A program made the translations under genes and the position numbers. 64,000 nt of DNA from Porpolomopsis calyptriformis (lineage: Eukaryota > Basidiomycota > Agaricomycetes > Agaricales > Hygrophoraceae). Positions 23,801 through 34,900 of this stretch are shown here, one piece after another. Below the pieces are notes generated by a model. It saw only the letters and a list, made by a program, of their open reading frames with translations, was not told the DNA's origin and ran no database searches. The stretch is from contig OX621170.1 in assembly GCA_951640195.1 (NCBI GenBank), forward strand, positions 1,550,001 to 1,614,000. The letters are read 5' to 3'. How positions within the stretch are numbered: position 1 is the stretch's first letter; every line of letters begins with the position of its first letter.

Positions 23801-24106
23801 GCTATCATGTAATGTGACAGCTACAGCAGGGTCACTGTTACCCTACTGTGGACAGTGCTAACCAAGATTGTGAGCAGATAATTGTTTTTTCTATATCTGT
23901 CTATCATAGCTAATATTGCACTTTCTCTGGAAATATGCTATATTCTTGCAAGAGGTTGATCAGAACCTTACTTCCCACTGGTAACACATTATAACACCCA
24001 AGATTGTTAGGCAAACACCATTATCAACTTTGTCATATGGGGATTCAAAGAGTTATCAGGTGCATACTCTTGTAACTTTCCCCTGGGGAAGATACCTTTT
24101 GGTGAG
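20879..24106. other. Unassigned AT-rich DNA, no supported gene
   Basis: Small open frames (for example 21420-21163 minus and 22214-22468 plus) show no recognisable domain and no family repeat evidence within the window. I see no LTR, terminal repeat or RNA gene. Confidence 0.35.
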
Positions 24107-24686
24107 TGTCAGGACCAAAATTCCAAGGGGATTCTCTGGGACTAACACAACACAATACAGAGCTGACAAGAGTTCCAAAGGGACAGTTGGATTCAGGACA
24201 GAACCACAGTATGTAGATGAGTAAGTCAAAACTAGGGAGTCTACTATGAAAAAGTATATCTTTATATATGAAGCAATAAAAGGGAAATCTATGAAGGACT
24301 ATAAGGGACGAGTGTTTGAAGGTCATAGGGACCTGATATGTAAGGGATAATAGTCCATAATATAGTCTTTAAAGGGGATTCAATAAGAGTACAGAATGAA
24401 GTGAAATGAAAGGGTGAAAGGGACCGTTATGAATGATCCAAGTGGCACAGTGGCTCAGAGTGCGCGAAACAAGTGTGCTTGTTTTGTGCAGCTTTCAAGG
24501 AGTCCAGTGAACCAAGTTTGGAGTGAATCCAATCACTGGTTCTTGAGTTACAGTCTCTTTAGTGATTTTGGCATGAACACTATAAAAGGTGCGCAAAATA
24601 AGTATGCTTGTTTGGCGCAAGGTGTCACGACATCACTTGAGAGTGCGCAAAATGAGTGTGCTTGTTTGGCACAGATATTTCTGACA
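24107..24686 (-). repeat. 580-bp LTR, family B, copy 2 (inverted)
   Basis: Reverse complement of 13886-14465 over the full 580 bp, with scattered transitions. Plus-strand flanks are GTGAG (left) and CTATT (right). Confidence 0.9.
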
Positions 24687-25147
24687 CTATTACTCAATGA
24701 TGGATGCTAAGTATGAAAGGATCCTTAACCTAGAGGAGAATGCAGTGATGAGTAGAGAAATGGCTGAAATTTGGTTATGATATGCCTGGGAGCTGGACAA
24801 CCATTACCACTAGTTTAACCCAGATGGACACCTGCTTCAACCCCTAGCTTATAACAGCGTGACCTAGGGTTTGGATGCTGTTTCTGAATGAATGGGTATT
24901 TCTTATGACCCATTCTGGAGGTGTGGTTAGAGAAGGTGATATCTACTGGAGAGTTGAGGAAAAGTATACCTAGTAGATAGTCTTTAATCCAACATCTGTC
25001 TACTCATCCCTCCTCTTTATTGCTCACCCCTCTCATCACCCCTCTGCCTACCTCTACTATCCCTTTACACCTCCCCTTGACACCTCTCCTTTCTCTTTGA
25101 AGAGTTTTCTTAAAATTCGGGATGAATTTCCTTTTTATGGAGGTGAA
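24687..25147. other. Probable retroelement 3' end before an LTR
   Basis: No open frame is supported. A pyrimidine-rich block lies at 25000-25090. The last bases (TTTTTATGGAGGTGAA) form a short purine run directly before the TGTCAG of the next LTR, as in a polypurine tract. Confidence 0.35.
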
Positions 25148-25506
25148 TGTCAGAGATATATTTTTTCTTTTTCCTTTGCTTGTCTATTCCTATTTACATC
25201 AGACAGTTTACATCAATAACTGCTTAGCCACTCAAGCTCTGCTTAGTAATAGAAGGTGACCAAGCCATATCTATATTTAGTCTACTATTACTCTCCTTAT
25301 CTCTATGACTTATCTATAGTTGTTATGACTCACATGTAGTCAGTATGACTCATACATAGCTAGTATATAAGCTAGCAGTAGATAGACTTAGGATAAGTCT
25401 GTTTCTTTTGTTAACACCCCCAATCAGTAGTCTACCAACTCTTTAAAACCCTGTACTCAGAGCCTGAAGTAAAACCTTGTGATCAACCCTAGACTGCCAT
25501 CTAACA
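25148..25506 (+). repeat. 359-bp LTR, family C, copy 1
   Basis: Starts TGTCAGAGATATA and ends CATCTAACA; full-length match to 63295-63653. The flanks GTGAA and GTAAC do not match, so this copy is either the 3' LTR of a truncated element or has a lost duplication. Confidence 0.85.
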
Positions 25507-25608
25507 GTAACTCATTTCCCAGTCAGGCACAGTAAAATTGAATTTTGTCCAATTTGGTTCATCAGCATACTTTTCTATCAGTTTTCTAAGGACAGTCTTG
25601 GATGGGCC

Positions 25609-25720
25609 TGTTGGGATATGTACAATCACGACACCATTGATACAAATGTACGCGCGTATTGATTATGTAATCTTTAGTATTTTCCTTAATCCGACATTTT
25701 TCATCCGACCAACTTCATCA
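25609..25720 (+). repeat. 5' LTR of Copia
   Basis: 112 bp; 107 of 112 positions match the 3' LTR and there are no indels. Confidence 0.95.
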
Positions 25721-25734
25721 GGTTATGAGCCCTG
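25721..25734 (+). other. Copia primer-binding site complementary to initiator tRNA-Met anticodon arm
   Basis: GGTTATGAGCCCTG directly follows the 5' LTR. Its complement contains GGGCTCATAACC, the anticodon stem-loop (CAU) of eukaryotic initiator tRNA-Met. Priming by an internal tRNA fragment is known for Drosophila copia. The first possible gag ATG (25725) lies within this site. Confidence 0.75.
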
Positions 25735-25865
25735 GTTCACCAATGTCTGATTCTATACTCACCTCCAATTCCCAATCCTTGGTCATTCCGAAACTTCGAG
25801 ATGATGGCTCCAACTGGGCAGATTATGAGCCGAGGGCCATGCGAGCGATGGGCTCAAAAGGCCTC

Positions 25866-26238
25866 TGTCAGGACCTGAGCTTGTTTGGGTCTCGAGGCCT
25901 GACTAAGGACGAACTCATTGACAGGGATAACGAATGGATGAGTATGAAAGCTGTTGCAATACCAAGTTCAGGTATGCAGACGAGTAAGTCGAAAACTACG
26001 GATACAGGGGTAGCTACTAGTCTTATATAGTAATGGATAATTAGGGGTAGTCACATGTACATGACTGTGTCGGAATGTCTAGGGTGATCAGTCCTGAGAC
26101 ATGTATAAGACATGGTAAGCTATCATAAGTCTAAGACATAGTAAGTCATTACGAGACAGATAGGTCTGAGACATAGTAAGATGGATAAGTCCTAATAAGG
26201 GAAAAGAGTGGAAATGGATGGAAATGGTAATCCTGACA
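25866..26238 (-). repeat. 3' LTR of nested Gypsy
   Basis: 373-bp terminal repeat, plus-strand ends TGTCAGGACC and ATCCTGACA. Plus-strand open frames running into it from Copia gag are artefacts. Confidence 0.95.
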
Positions 26239-26282
26239 TTATCCCCGGCCAAAACAAAGGTTCGTCCTTGAAGCTTGCACAA

Positions 26283-27176
26283 CTTTATTGAGAGTGGTGT
26301 TGGCTTTCATATTCTAGGACAATGTCATGAGCATGTTTGATAAGTTCTGAGTGGGATTCCCATGTTGCTTCTGATGTTGGGTACCCTGCCCATTTGACAA
26401 GGTATTGAACCTGTCGTTGGATAACTCGTTGGTCTAATAATCCTTCAACTTCATATTCTTCATGACCATCGATTACATTCGGTAGTGGTCGGTAAGCTTT
26501 TTTGTTGTTTGGGTGGAGTTTTTCATTAATTATAGCAGGTCGTAAGAGAGAGACATGGAATACGGGGTGTACGCGCCAGCCAGGAGGTAAGGTGAGGCAG
26601 TAGGTGGAATCGCTAACCTTTTCCTGAATCGCAAAGGGTCCAGTCCTTCAGACATCTAGCTTGTGTGATGGTCTTCCTGTCTTGAGGTGGGAAGTTGATA
26701 ACCAAACTTTATCACCAACATTATAGCGGTGTGATTCTTGGTGGTGTTGATCCGCATATTTCTTCATCAATATGGCAGCACTTGATAAGGCCTGCAAGGC
26801 TGCATTTCGAGCTTGCCCAATATGGGCCACAAAGTCATTAGCAGAGGGGTTAGATGTCAGTGTAGAGGGAGTCAAAGGGGTTCAAGGATGACAACCATAT
26901 TCAAGGAAGAAGGGTGAAAAACTGGTCGAAACTTGTTCACAGTTGTTGTATGCAAACTCAGCTTGGGCAAGCCATTCAGACCAGTCATCTTGCATGAAGC
27001 TTGTATACAGGCGTAGATACTGTTCTAGCTCTTGGTTGACTCATTCGGTTTGGCCATCAGTTTGTGGGTGGAAAGCTGTGCCTAACATGAGGTGGGTCAT
27101 GGAACTGATAGATAACATCAGTGCGAAGGTTATCCATATTTGGGACATAGCGGCGTCGCTATTCGTCAAAGGTGAT
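26283..27176 (-). pseudogene. Nested Gypsy integrase remnant with intact chromodomain
   Basis: From about 27176 leftward on the minus strand, sequence of the integrase zinc-region entry (RRRYVPNMDN) passes at about 27090-27105 straight into the end of the catalytic core (VNQELEQYLRLYTSF); most of the H2C2 and DDE regions are missing. The frame then continues through GDKVWLSTSHL, a TGA at 26648 (CGA-type), and an open chromodomain (YEVEGLL, YLVKWAGYP, EATWE), ending TAA near 26287. The deletion explains non-autonomy, while the targeting module is preserved. Confidence 0.8.
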
Positions 27177-27371
27177 TCCCTGGTCTTGCGTCCATCCTGT
27201 GGATTCATCCTCAAGTTTGCTTCTAATATGGCCAGGAAGGGTCCCTAGTCATAGCCTACCATCAAGTCTCTCACTCTCACTAGCAAGTGTAACTCCAGCA
27301 GGTGAAGGAGTAGTAGGGAGCTGCGCATACATGCGCAGTTGTTCATGCGCACCTTCAATCATAGCCACACT

Positions 27372-30060
27372 TCAGAAAAGGGTGCTTGGGAGTAACACTT
27401 GGTTAGTGTTGTCAGGAGAGGGAGGAAGGTGATCTGGTTGCCGTGATAGACCATCAGCCTTGTTAGTTTTCCCAGGGTTGTGTTCAATGATGAAGTCGAA
27501 ACAGGATAGGTAGGTAGCCCATTGGGCTTGTTGCCTTGAGAGATTATGATTCGTCATGAAGTACTTGAGTGCAATATTGTCAGATTGGATAGCAATGGTG
27601 TGCTGTGCACCCTCTAAGTAGTATCGCCATTCTTCAAGGGCAGCTATAATCGCTAGTAGTTCTTTATCGTGAATGGGATAGTTTCGTTCAGGTGGGGTCA
27701 TGGTTCATGAGTAGTAGGCAGTAGGGTGCCAGAGATTATCGTCATGGAGTTGGGAGAGAATTGCACCAAGCGCAAAGTCAGAGGCATCGGTTTCAAGTTT
27801 ATAGGGTAGCTTGGGGTCTGGAATTCGTAGCACAGGTGCACTTGTGATGGCAGCTTTGAGTCCATCAAAGGATCCTTGTTCTCGGTCTGTCCATCTCCAG
27901 GGAGTATCCTTTCGAGTAAGGTCATGAAGGGGTCGTGCAATTGTGGAGAAGTCTTTGATAAAGCGATGGTATTCATTAAGCATTCCTAGGAAGGCTTGGA
28001 CAGCCTTGACCTTCATGGGGGGAGACCAGTTGACAATAGCAGAGATCTTGTTAGGGTGCATTTCAACCCTGCCCTGCTCAATGATTGAGCCTAGGTATTC
28101 AATCTGGGTCTGTTCAAAGGCACACTTGGTAGGCTTGTATGACAAGTTACAATCGCGGAATGTTTGGAGGACTTCTTGTACAACCCTCTCATGCTCCTCA
28201 AGGGTGTCGGTGTAGATGAGCACATCATCGATGTAGACCTTGACATGGCCAGTCACTAGTGCTGTATGAAAGCAGACATCTATCATCCATTGGAATGAGG
28301 CAGGAGAGTTGGTTAGCCCAAAGAACATTACAGTGGGCTCAAAGAGCCCCCTGTTGGTGGTGAAAGCTGCCTTCCATTCGTCGCCTTCCTTGATCCTAAC
28401 ATTGTTGAAGCCCCAGCGAATATCAAGCTTAGAGAAGTATTTGGATTGTTTTACACTGTCGAAAATCTCTGAGATGAGAGGAAGGGGGTAACGGTCACGA
28501 ATGGTGTGTGAGTTTAGATAACGGTAGTCTTGAGTAGGCCTTAGGCCTCCATCAGTCTTGTTCACAAAGAAGAAGGGAGCAGCCTGTGGAGATTTTGAGG
28601 GACAGATTTGCCCAGTGGAGAGATTCTCTTCAATGAACTCATCCAGTTTCTCTTGTTCCAGGGGGGATAATGGATACAGCTTCCCTCGTTGGGGGGTGAA
28701 TGAATCGTCAAGGTGGATAGCATGGTCAAACTCAGATCGTTTAGGGAGCTGATCAAAAGATAACTTGCAGAATACATCTGCAAAGCCATGGTACTTCTCT
28801 GGGATGAACTTGACAATATCTTGTTCCACACTGGATGAAGCATTCCAGGCATTATCCCTTGTAGCCACTGCTGTGCGACATTCCATCCTGGTATGCGTAA
28901 AGGGAGGGGCGGCAGAGGATGGAAGCATGAGTTGCTTGGATCTGATGAACACAGGCTGAGATGCATTAAGGGGGAAGCCAGGAGGAGTAGGAGGATGCGC
29001 ATACACACTCGGTTGCTCATGCACATGCACAGGACCTCCAGGAGTGAAAGCATTAGCACAGGCAGCAGGGGAGGTAGCTGCAAGTCGACCGGATTTGATG
29101 CGCGCAGGTTGAGATACACTGGAGGGGAAGGCAGGAGTGGTAGGAGGGTGCGCATACACGCACGGTCGCTCATGCGCATCCGCGGGGCTCCCAGGAGTAA
29201 AAGCATTAGCACATGCAGCAGAGGAAGTAGCGGAAGATTGGCCAGGTTCAATGTGCGCAGGCTGGGATACACTAGAGGGGAAGGCATGAGTGGTAGGAGG
29301 GTGCGCATACATGCACGGTCACTCATGCGCATCCGCGGGGCTCCCAGGAGTAAAAGTATTAGCACATGCAGCAGAGGAAGTAGCGGAAGATTGGCTAGGT
29401 TCGATGTGCGCAGGCTGAGATACATTGGAGGGGAAGGCAGGAGTGGTAGGAGGATGTGCATGCACATGCGGTTGTTCATGCGCATGCATGGGGGAGGTAG
29501 CTGAAAAAGCAGTAGGGAGATGCGCATACATGCACAGTTGCTCATGCGCATGCATGGGGGAGGCAGCCGCAAAAGCAGTAGGGGGATGCGCATACATGCA
29601 CAGTCGCTCATGCGCATGGCCTTCAGCATCAAGGGAGGAAGTAGGTGGAGATAAGTCCACTAGGATGGTATCATTTAGCAGTTGTTGTTGGGCTATAGAC
29701 TTGGTGTTAGTGCCCCAGCAATGCTTATCAGCACACCGTACAAAGTTGATGGTCCGCCTGGCCCAGTCAACCTGCGGGTTATGCACCTCAAGCCATGGCA
29801 GCCCCAGGACAATCTTCTGCTTTTCACCTAAGTCGACAACCTCTAGGGTCAGGTATTCTTGGTGGTCTTCTATCGTCAAGAGGGCATCGGCCTCTTCTTC
29901 AATCGGTCCTCCTTTATTGAGGGTTCCATTGGCATTTCTTACAGAGATTGGAGACTCCAGTCTATGGGTCATCCAGTTCGCTCGCTTGGCCTAGCTCCGG
30001 TCCATGAAGTTTCCGGTAGCACCACAGTCGAGGAGACAGGCCATGGGGTACCGCCGTGCA
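27372..30060 (-). pseudogene. Nested Gypsy protease, repeat linker, RT and RNase H
   Basis: Protease motif LLDCGATGNF is near 30030-30000, followed by a TAG near 29989. Frame 29972-29321 and, in the same frame after a TGA at 29319, 29312-27705 hold the repeat linker and then RT: FADVF, FFVNKTDGGLRPTQDYR, and YIDDVLIY with both aspartates intact. RNase H follows (LETDASDFALGAILSQ; KELLAIIAALEEWRYYLEG) across a TGA near 27708 and ends at 27372. The stops are CGA-type TGA apart from the TAG. Catalytic residues of RT and RNase H survive, unlike in the large Gypsy. Confidence 0.85.
28991..29602 (-). repeat. In-frame tandem repeats in the protease-RT linker (153-bp and 66-bp)
   Basis: The anchor GAGGATG or GAGGGTG falls at 28991, 29144, 29297 and 29450, exactly 153 bp (51 codons) apart. 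The anchor GATG then recurs at 29453, 29519 and 29585, exactly 66 bp (22 codons) apart. The encoded repeats carry YAHPPTT, SQPAHIEP and AACANAFTPG (long type) or MHAHEQLCMYAH (short type). One long unit has TGA where its neighbour has CGA. Confidence 0.9.
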
Positions 30061-30439
30061 CTATCTGTCATAGTTACTACAGCTTCTATAAAGAAGCTCT
30101 GTTGCCCTTGGATTAACTGTCCGAGAGTGAGGGTTGGCTGAAGGGGGAGTGTAGAGTCGTAAAGAGGATTGGTTTCATTTGTCTTGGATACAGTACATTC
30201 GGTGCTAATGGCAGGGCTTTCATCGCACCATCCTAAAAATCCTTCTGTAAGAGGGCAGCAATCAAGCTACGTTTCTCATTCTTTGAGAGAGAGGATACAT
30301 CAGAGGCACCCTTGGGGGTACACAGTTGGGAAGTAGTTGGGGTGTTCATTTCGGGCACAGTGAGTGCAATGGTATAGGCCTGCCTTTCTTTTCCTTTGGC
30401 ATTGGCACTCTTGGTTGCTACTCACACCTGTTGGCCTTG

Positions 30440-31477
30440 TTGATCAGGCTGGTAGCAATCCCTAGCTAGATGTCCAAGGGCTCCACACTTGAAACAGTTG
30501 TATGGGTTAGCTCACTTGGGTGGCATGGGTGAGAACTTGGGCTGTCGCCTGGACTGGTCAATGTCCATTGGCACATCTTCTCGCTAGGCAGAAGGATGGG
30601 GGCGAGGCTGAGATTGTGGTCGAGATAGTTGAGATGGTTTCGAGAAGGGAGGCATGTGTCGTTCCATCCCAATATGTGGGGCTCAGAGTAGTCGAGGTCT
30701 TGGGAGGTCCCGTCATTGGCGTTGTTGAAGCTCTCGCCATTGTTGGTCTAGCTTTTGTGCCCAGTCCTTCCAATCTTGCACAGTCATTGGCATGGTAGGA
30801 AGTGCATATATCTTCTCCACAAGAGGGGCATTAAGGCCTTCCTTAAAGGCTTCTATGAGAGCAGTGTCATCATAGCCTGTCAGGAATTCCTGCTGTTCAA
30901 AGCGAGTAATGAAATCATCGGCAGTGGATCCTCCTTGCTTGACAATCCTAATCTTGTGACGAGCAGTGGCACCTAGGTCGGAGTCTCCAAACACAGTTCG
31001 CAACTCCTGTTCAAAGGTGGCAAAGGAGATGGTCTTCCCATCGGCTTCAGTACGGGAGATCTTGTCAACAAAGTTGTTAGCCCAAGTGGCAGCTATCCCA
31101 GCCTTCATGAAGGAGAGCACTATGATTACACGCTCCCTCTCAGTAGCTTTAGAGAACATGGAAAGGTAGAGGGCAAGTTCTCTGTAGAAGGTAGGGAATT
31201 TGTCACGGCTGCCATCATAGTCAGTTGGTTTGGCAACCTTGATTCATTCAGAGGAGGTTGAAGTTGGAGGGGAGGATGTTAGGGAGGTGACTTGGGTGAG
31301 GCGCTCTTCCAAGGCAGTGATTTCATCATTGAGCTCCCCACGATGTTCCTCCAAACGCATGGATAAAGCTCCTATCTGACCCTCAAGAGCGGTAGCAGGA
31401 TTTGCATTTTGCTCGAGGGTAATAAGGCACTGGTTGATCTGTTCAAGAACAGACTTGACCTCATCGATGTCAGACAT
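30440..31477 (-). pseudogene. Nested Gypsy gag
   Basis: ATG 31477 opens a coiled-coil-like N-terminus (to 31244), then a TGA (CGA-type), then the capsid-like part (31159-30713: AGIAATWANNFVD, TFEQELRTVFGD, DDFITRFEQQE) typical of retrotransposon gag, and a zinc knuckle CFKCGALGHLARDC near 30490-30450 preceded by another TGA. It lies next to the 5' LTR as expected. Confidence 0.8.
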
Positions 31478-31555
31478 GTTGATAAGGGGTAGGAAAAGAG
31501 GGGGGTTGTTCGTCCAAAGTGTCAGGGGTCGAGGTTAGCATAGTTTTCGACTTTC

Positions 31556-31928
31556 TGTCAGGACCTGAGCTTGTTCGGGTCTCAAGGCCTGACTAAGGAT
31601 GAACTCGTTGACAGGGATAACGAATGGATGAGTACGAAAGCTGTTGCAATACCAAGTTCAGGTATGCAGACGAGTAAGTCAAAAACTACAGATACAGGGG
31701 TAGCTACTAGTCTTATATAGTAATGGATAATTAGGGGTGGTCACATGTACGTGACTGTGTCGGAATGTCTAGGGTGATCAGTCCTGAGACATGTATAAGA
31801 CATGGTAAGCTATCATAAGTCTAAGACGTAGTAAGTCATTATGAGACAGATAGGTCTGAGACATAGTAAGACGGATAAGTCCTAATAAGGGAAAAGAGTG
31901 GAAATGGATGGAAATGGTAATCCTAACA
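31556..31928 (-). repeat. 5' LTR of nested Gypsy
   Basis: Partner of 25866-26238; right flank GCCTC. Confidence 0.95.
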
Positions 31929-34900
31929 GCCTCGTACCCCACTTGAATGGACGATCCAAACAACCAGTGGACCTGGTAGAGCTTAATAGTGTTCCACAGT
32001 ACAATGGCAAAGATGCCACTGATGAACAGATTGAAACTAGAGAGAAGAAAATGCTTGACTTTGATCAGCGGGAGTATCTTGCGCAACATCTACTCCTCTT
32101 GACAGTCTCACCTCGTTTGTTACAAAAGATCATGAAGCTTACCACTGCCAAGGACATGTGGGATATGGTTAAAGCAGATGCGACCATGAAAAGTGTTCTT
32201 CACCAGGTCGACATGCTCAATGCGCTACAGAACATGAGATGCGCATCGTCTCCGGACCTGAAGATACATCTTGCCGAGCTGAAGGCTCATCTGGCTAAGA
32301 TGACAGAGCAGGTGGAGTATCTGAGGGTGACTAGCTCACCTGTTTCCGACCCAATGCAGGTCAATATAATGATTGCGTCAATGCCGGAGGTTTACCATGC
32401 CACTGTGCAGACGGTCGAAACCACCATGAAGGTCACTGGAAAGTCTATCCAGCCTGATGACCTAGCGTCAATTTTCATCCAGGAAGCGGAACACCGCTTG
32501 ATTGCCAGTGGGCAAGAAAGGGCTGCTGAGGCAGTGATGTTTGCCTCGCAAGGTTCCTGAGGATCTGGATCGAAACGCACGGAAAAGAAGTCCGCAATGA
32601 CTAAAACTTGCTATAACTGCCAAAAGGTCGGTCACCTGAAGGCAACGTGTTATGCCCCAGGAGGTGGCATGGAGGGGCAAGGTCCCCATCAACTGAAGGC
32701 GAAAAAGAAACTTGAGGCAGCTAATGTAGCGAAAGTATCAGAAAACGATGACTTGTTCGCATTCACATGCACCTCAGACTTTAAAGCCATCATATCTAAC
32801 CTCGGGTTGGATGGATTGGGTCGCGATACGATCCTTGATAGTGGCGCCAGTCGTCACTTTTGCCCGGATAGGGCAAGGTTTGAAAACTATGTACCGATTG
32901 ACCGCGAAATCAAAACTGCCGATGGAAGGACGTTTAAGGCAATCGGAACTGGAGACGTAAGGATTGAGCTACCTAACAGCAGTTCATCATCGTCAGTGAT
33001 GTTGAAGGACTGTGTGTACGCACCGGATTTAGCCTTCACACTTGTTTCTGTCAGCCGACTAGCTCAAGCTGCCAAGTCTGTGGTCTTCGGAAAAGACCAC
33101 GCAATTGTTACTCACCCTCGTGGACATGTGATAGTGAAGATCCCACGATTCCAAGGGTTATATAGGATTACACCCGGAACTGAAACCTGGTGTGATCACG
33201 TGAATGCCGTGACTACCAAGATGACACTGATGGAGGCCCACCGGAAGTTGGGCCATATTGCTGTGTCGACAGTAAAGCGTATGGTATCGAATGGAATGAT
33301 ATTGGGTATCAAGATTGACCCATTGTCCAAGGAAGAATTTTGTGAGCCATGCGTAAAGGCAAAGGCAGCACGAAAACCATTTCCGAAAGAGTCACTTACC
33401 CGAGCAACACAATATGGTGAATGAGTCCATTGGGATCTCTGGGGACCTGCTTCAACATCTAGCCTGGGTGGGAAGCACTATGCTGCCTTCCGGAAAGATG
33501 ACTACTCCCGTGAGACACAAGTCTACTTCCTCACAAAGAAAAGCGAAACTCTCGATGCCTACAAGAAGGACGAGGCAGCCATTAATACTCAACAGAATGG
33601 TGCCCGGATCAAATACCTCCGGTGTGATCGAGGGGGAGAATTCCTGAGTAATGACTTCAATCACCACCTCACTACGAAAGGGATAAAACGTGAACTTACT
33701 GTCCATGACTCTCCTCAACAGGATGGAGTCTCCGAATGTGGTATGCGTACCCATGCTGAACATGCCCGTGCCCTCCTTTTTGCGTCAGGATTACCGCGAT
33801 CCCTTTGGGCCAAAGCTATGCACCACTGTGTGTGGCTAGAGAACTGGACTGAAACCCGAGCACTGAATGGAAAGACCCCATATGAGATGGTACGTGACCG
33901 GAAACCATTTCTGGGTGGGATCCATGAGTTTGGAGCTGCCGCATATATGAAAGACTTGCATGCTGGAAAGCTTGATGAATGTGCACAGAAAGCCCGCTTT
34001 GTCAGATACGATTCCGAGAGCAAAGGGTTCCAGATTTACTGGCCTGATAAGCGAACCATCAGTATCGAACGGGATGTTGTGTTCAACCCGGAAGACCTAC
34101 ATCTACTTCAGGGTGAAGGTATTATCATCCCCAAAGATACCCTGGATGAAGGGGAGAAGAATAAAGTCATCCAGCACTATCCCGATGAACCTAGACACCT
34201 ACCCCCCAATTCCGAAGTTGTTCCGGAAACTCCGAAAATTCCGGAAACCTGGAGACTTAACCCGGAAATCCCAGAAATCCCGGAATTGGTGCCTACCTTT
34301 GGACGCGGAATGCATACACGTTTACCCCTGGGATCTTACCGGGATATGGCAAGGGGTGTTTATGAACCTGCTGCCCTAGCATATGCTGAGGCATTCATCT
34401 GTGATCTCAGTCTGGAGAGTGGTGATGAACCAGGGGGAGTAATCCCGCTCAACTTCGATTCCGATGATGACACCCTTAACCCGCTTTATGCGATAGCGGG
34501 ATCCATGGGCTCAGAACTGCACTCAATGACTGAAGCGCTTGAGGGCCCACATGGAAAGGCATGGGATACTGCTCTGAAATATGAGATAGGTCAACTCCAG
34601 AAACTCCGGACTTGGGAGATTGTCGACCTACCCCCCGGAAAACCCATAATCCCATGTTCCGAAGTATTGAAGGAGAAATGGAATGCGGATGACGTTGTGG
34701 ATACACGTCGGGTTCGCATAGTTGCTGGTGGACACCGCCAAACGTATGGTGTGAATTACACGGAAACGTTCTCGTCAGCTGCGAAGATGCCATCTGTCCG
34801 AGTCATCCTCTCTTTAGCTGCTCAACTCGACTGGGAAATCCACCAGGTAGATATCAAGAGTGCTTACCTCAATGCCCCACTGAAGGAGGAGGTCTATATG

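Larger units (their letters stand above)
14466..24106. other. Segment apparently inverted between two inverted LTRs
   Basis: The interval lies between family B LTR copies 1 (+) and 2 (-). Copy 1 reads CTCAC-LTR-GATAG. Copy 2, in LTR orientation, reads AATAG-LTR-CTCAC. The pairs CTCAC/CTCAC and GATAG/AATAG are what two solo LTRs with separate 5-bp duplications give after crossing over that inverts the DNA between them. Confidence 0.65.
25866..31928 (-). mobile_element. Ty3/Gypsy chromovirus nested in Copia gag, TSD GCCTC
   Basis: 373-bp LTRs at 25866-26238 and 31556-31928, flanked by GCCTC at 25861-25865 and 31929-31933. Removing element and one duplication restores the Copia gag frame. Minus-strand order: gag, zinc knuckle, protease, repeat-rich linker, RT, RNase H, truncated integrase, chromodomain. 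The LTRs differ at 13 positions, 11 at CpG, all transitions. The integrase core is deleted, so it is non-autonomous. Confidence 0.95.

Noticed and set aside
13886..24686. One element with the two family B LTRs as its 5' and 3' LTRs
   Set aside because: The LTRs are inverted, no polypurine tract or primer site lies inside either, and the flanks pair crosswise; solo LTRs plus inversion fit better.
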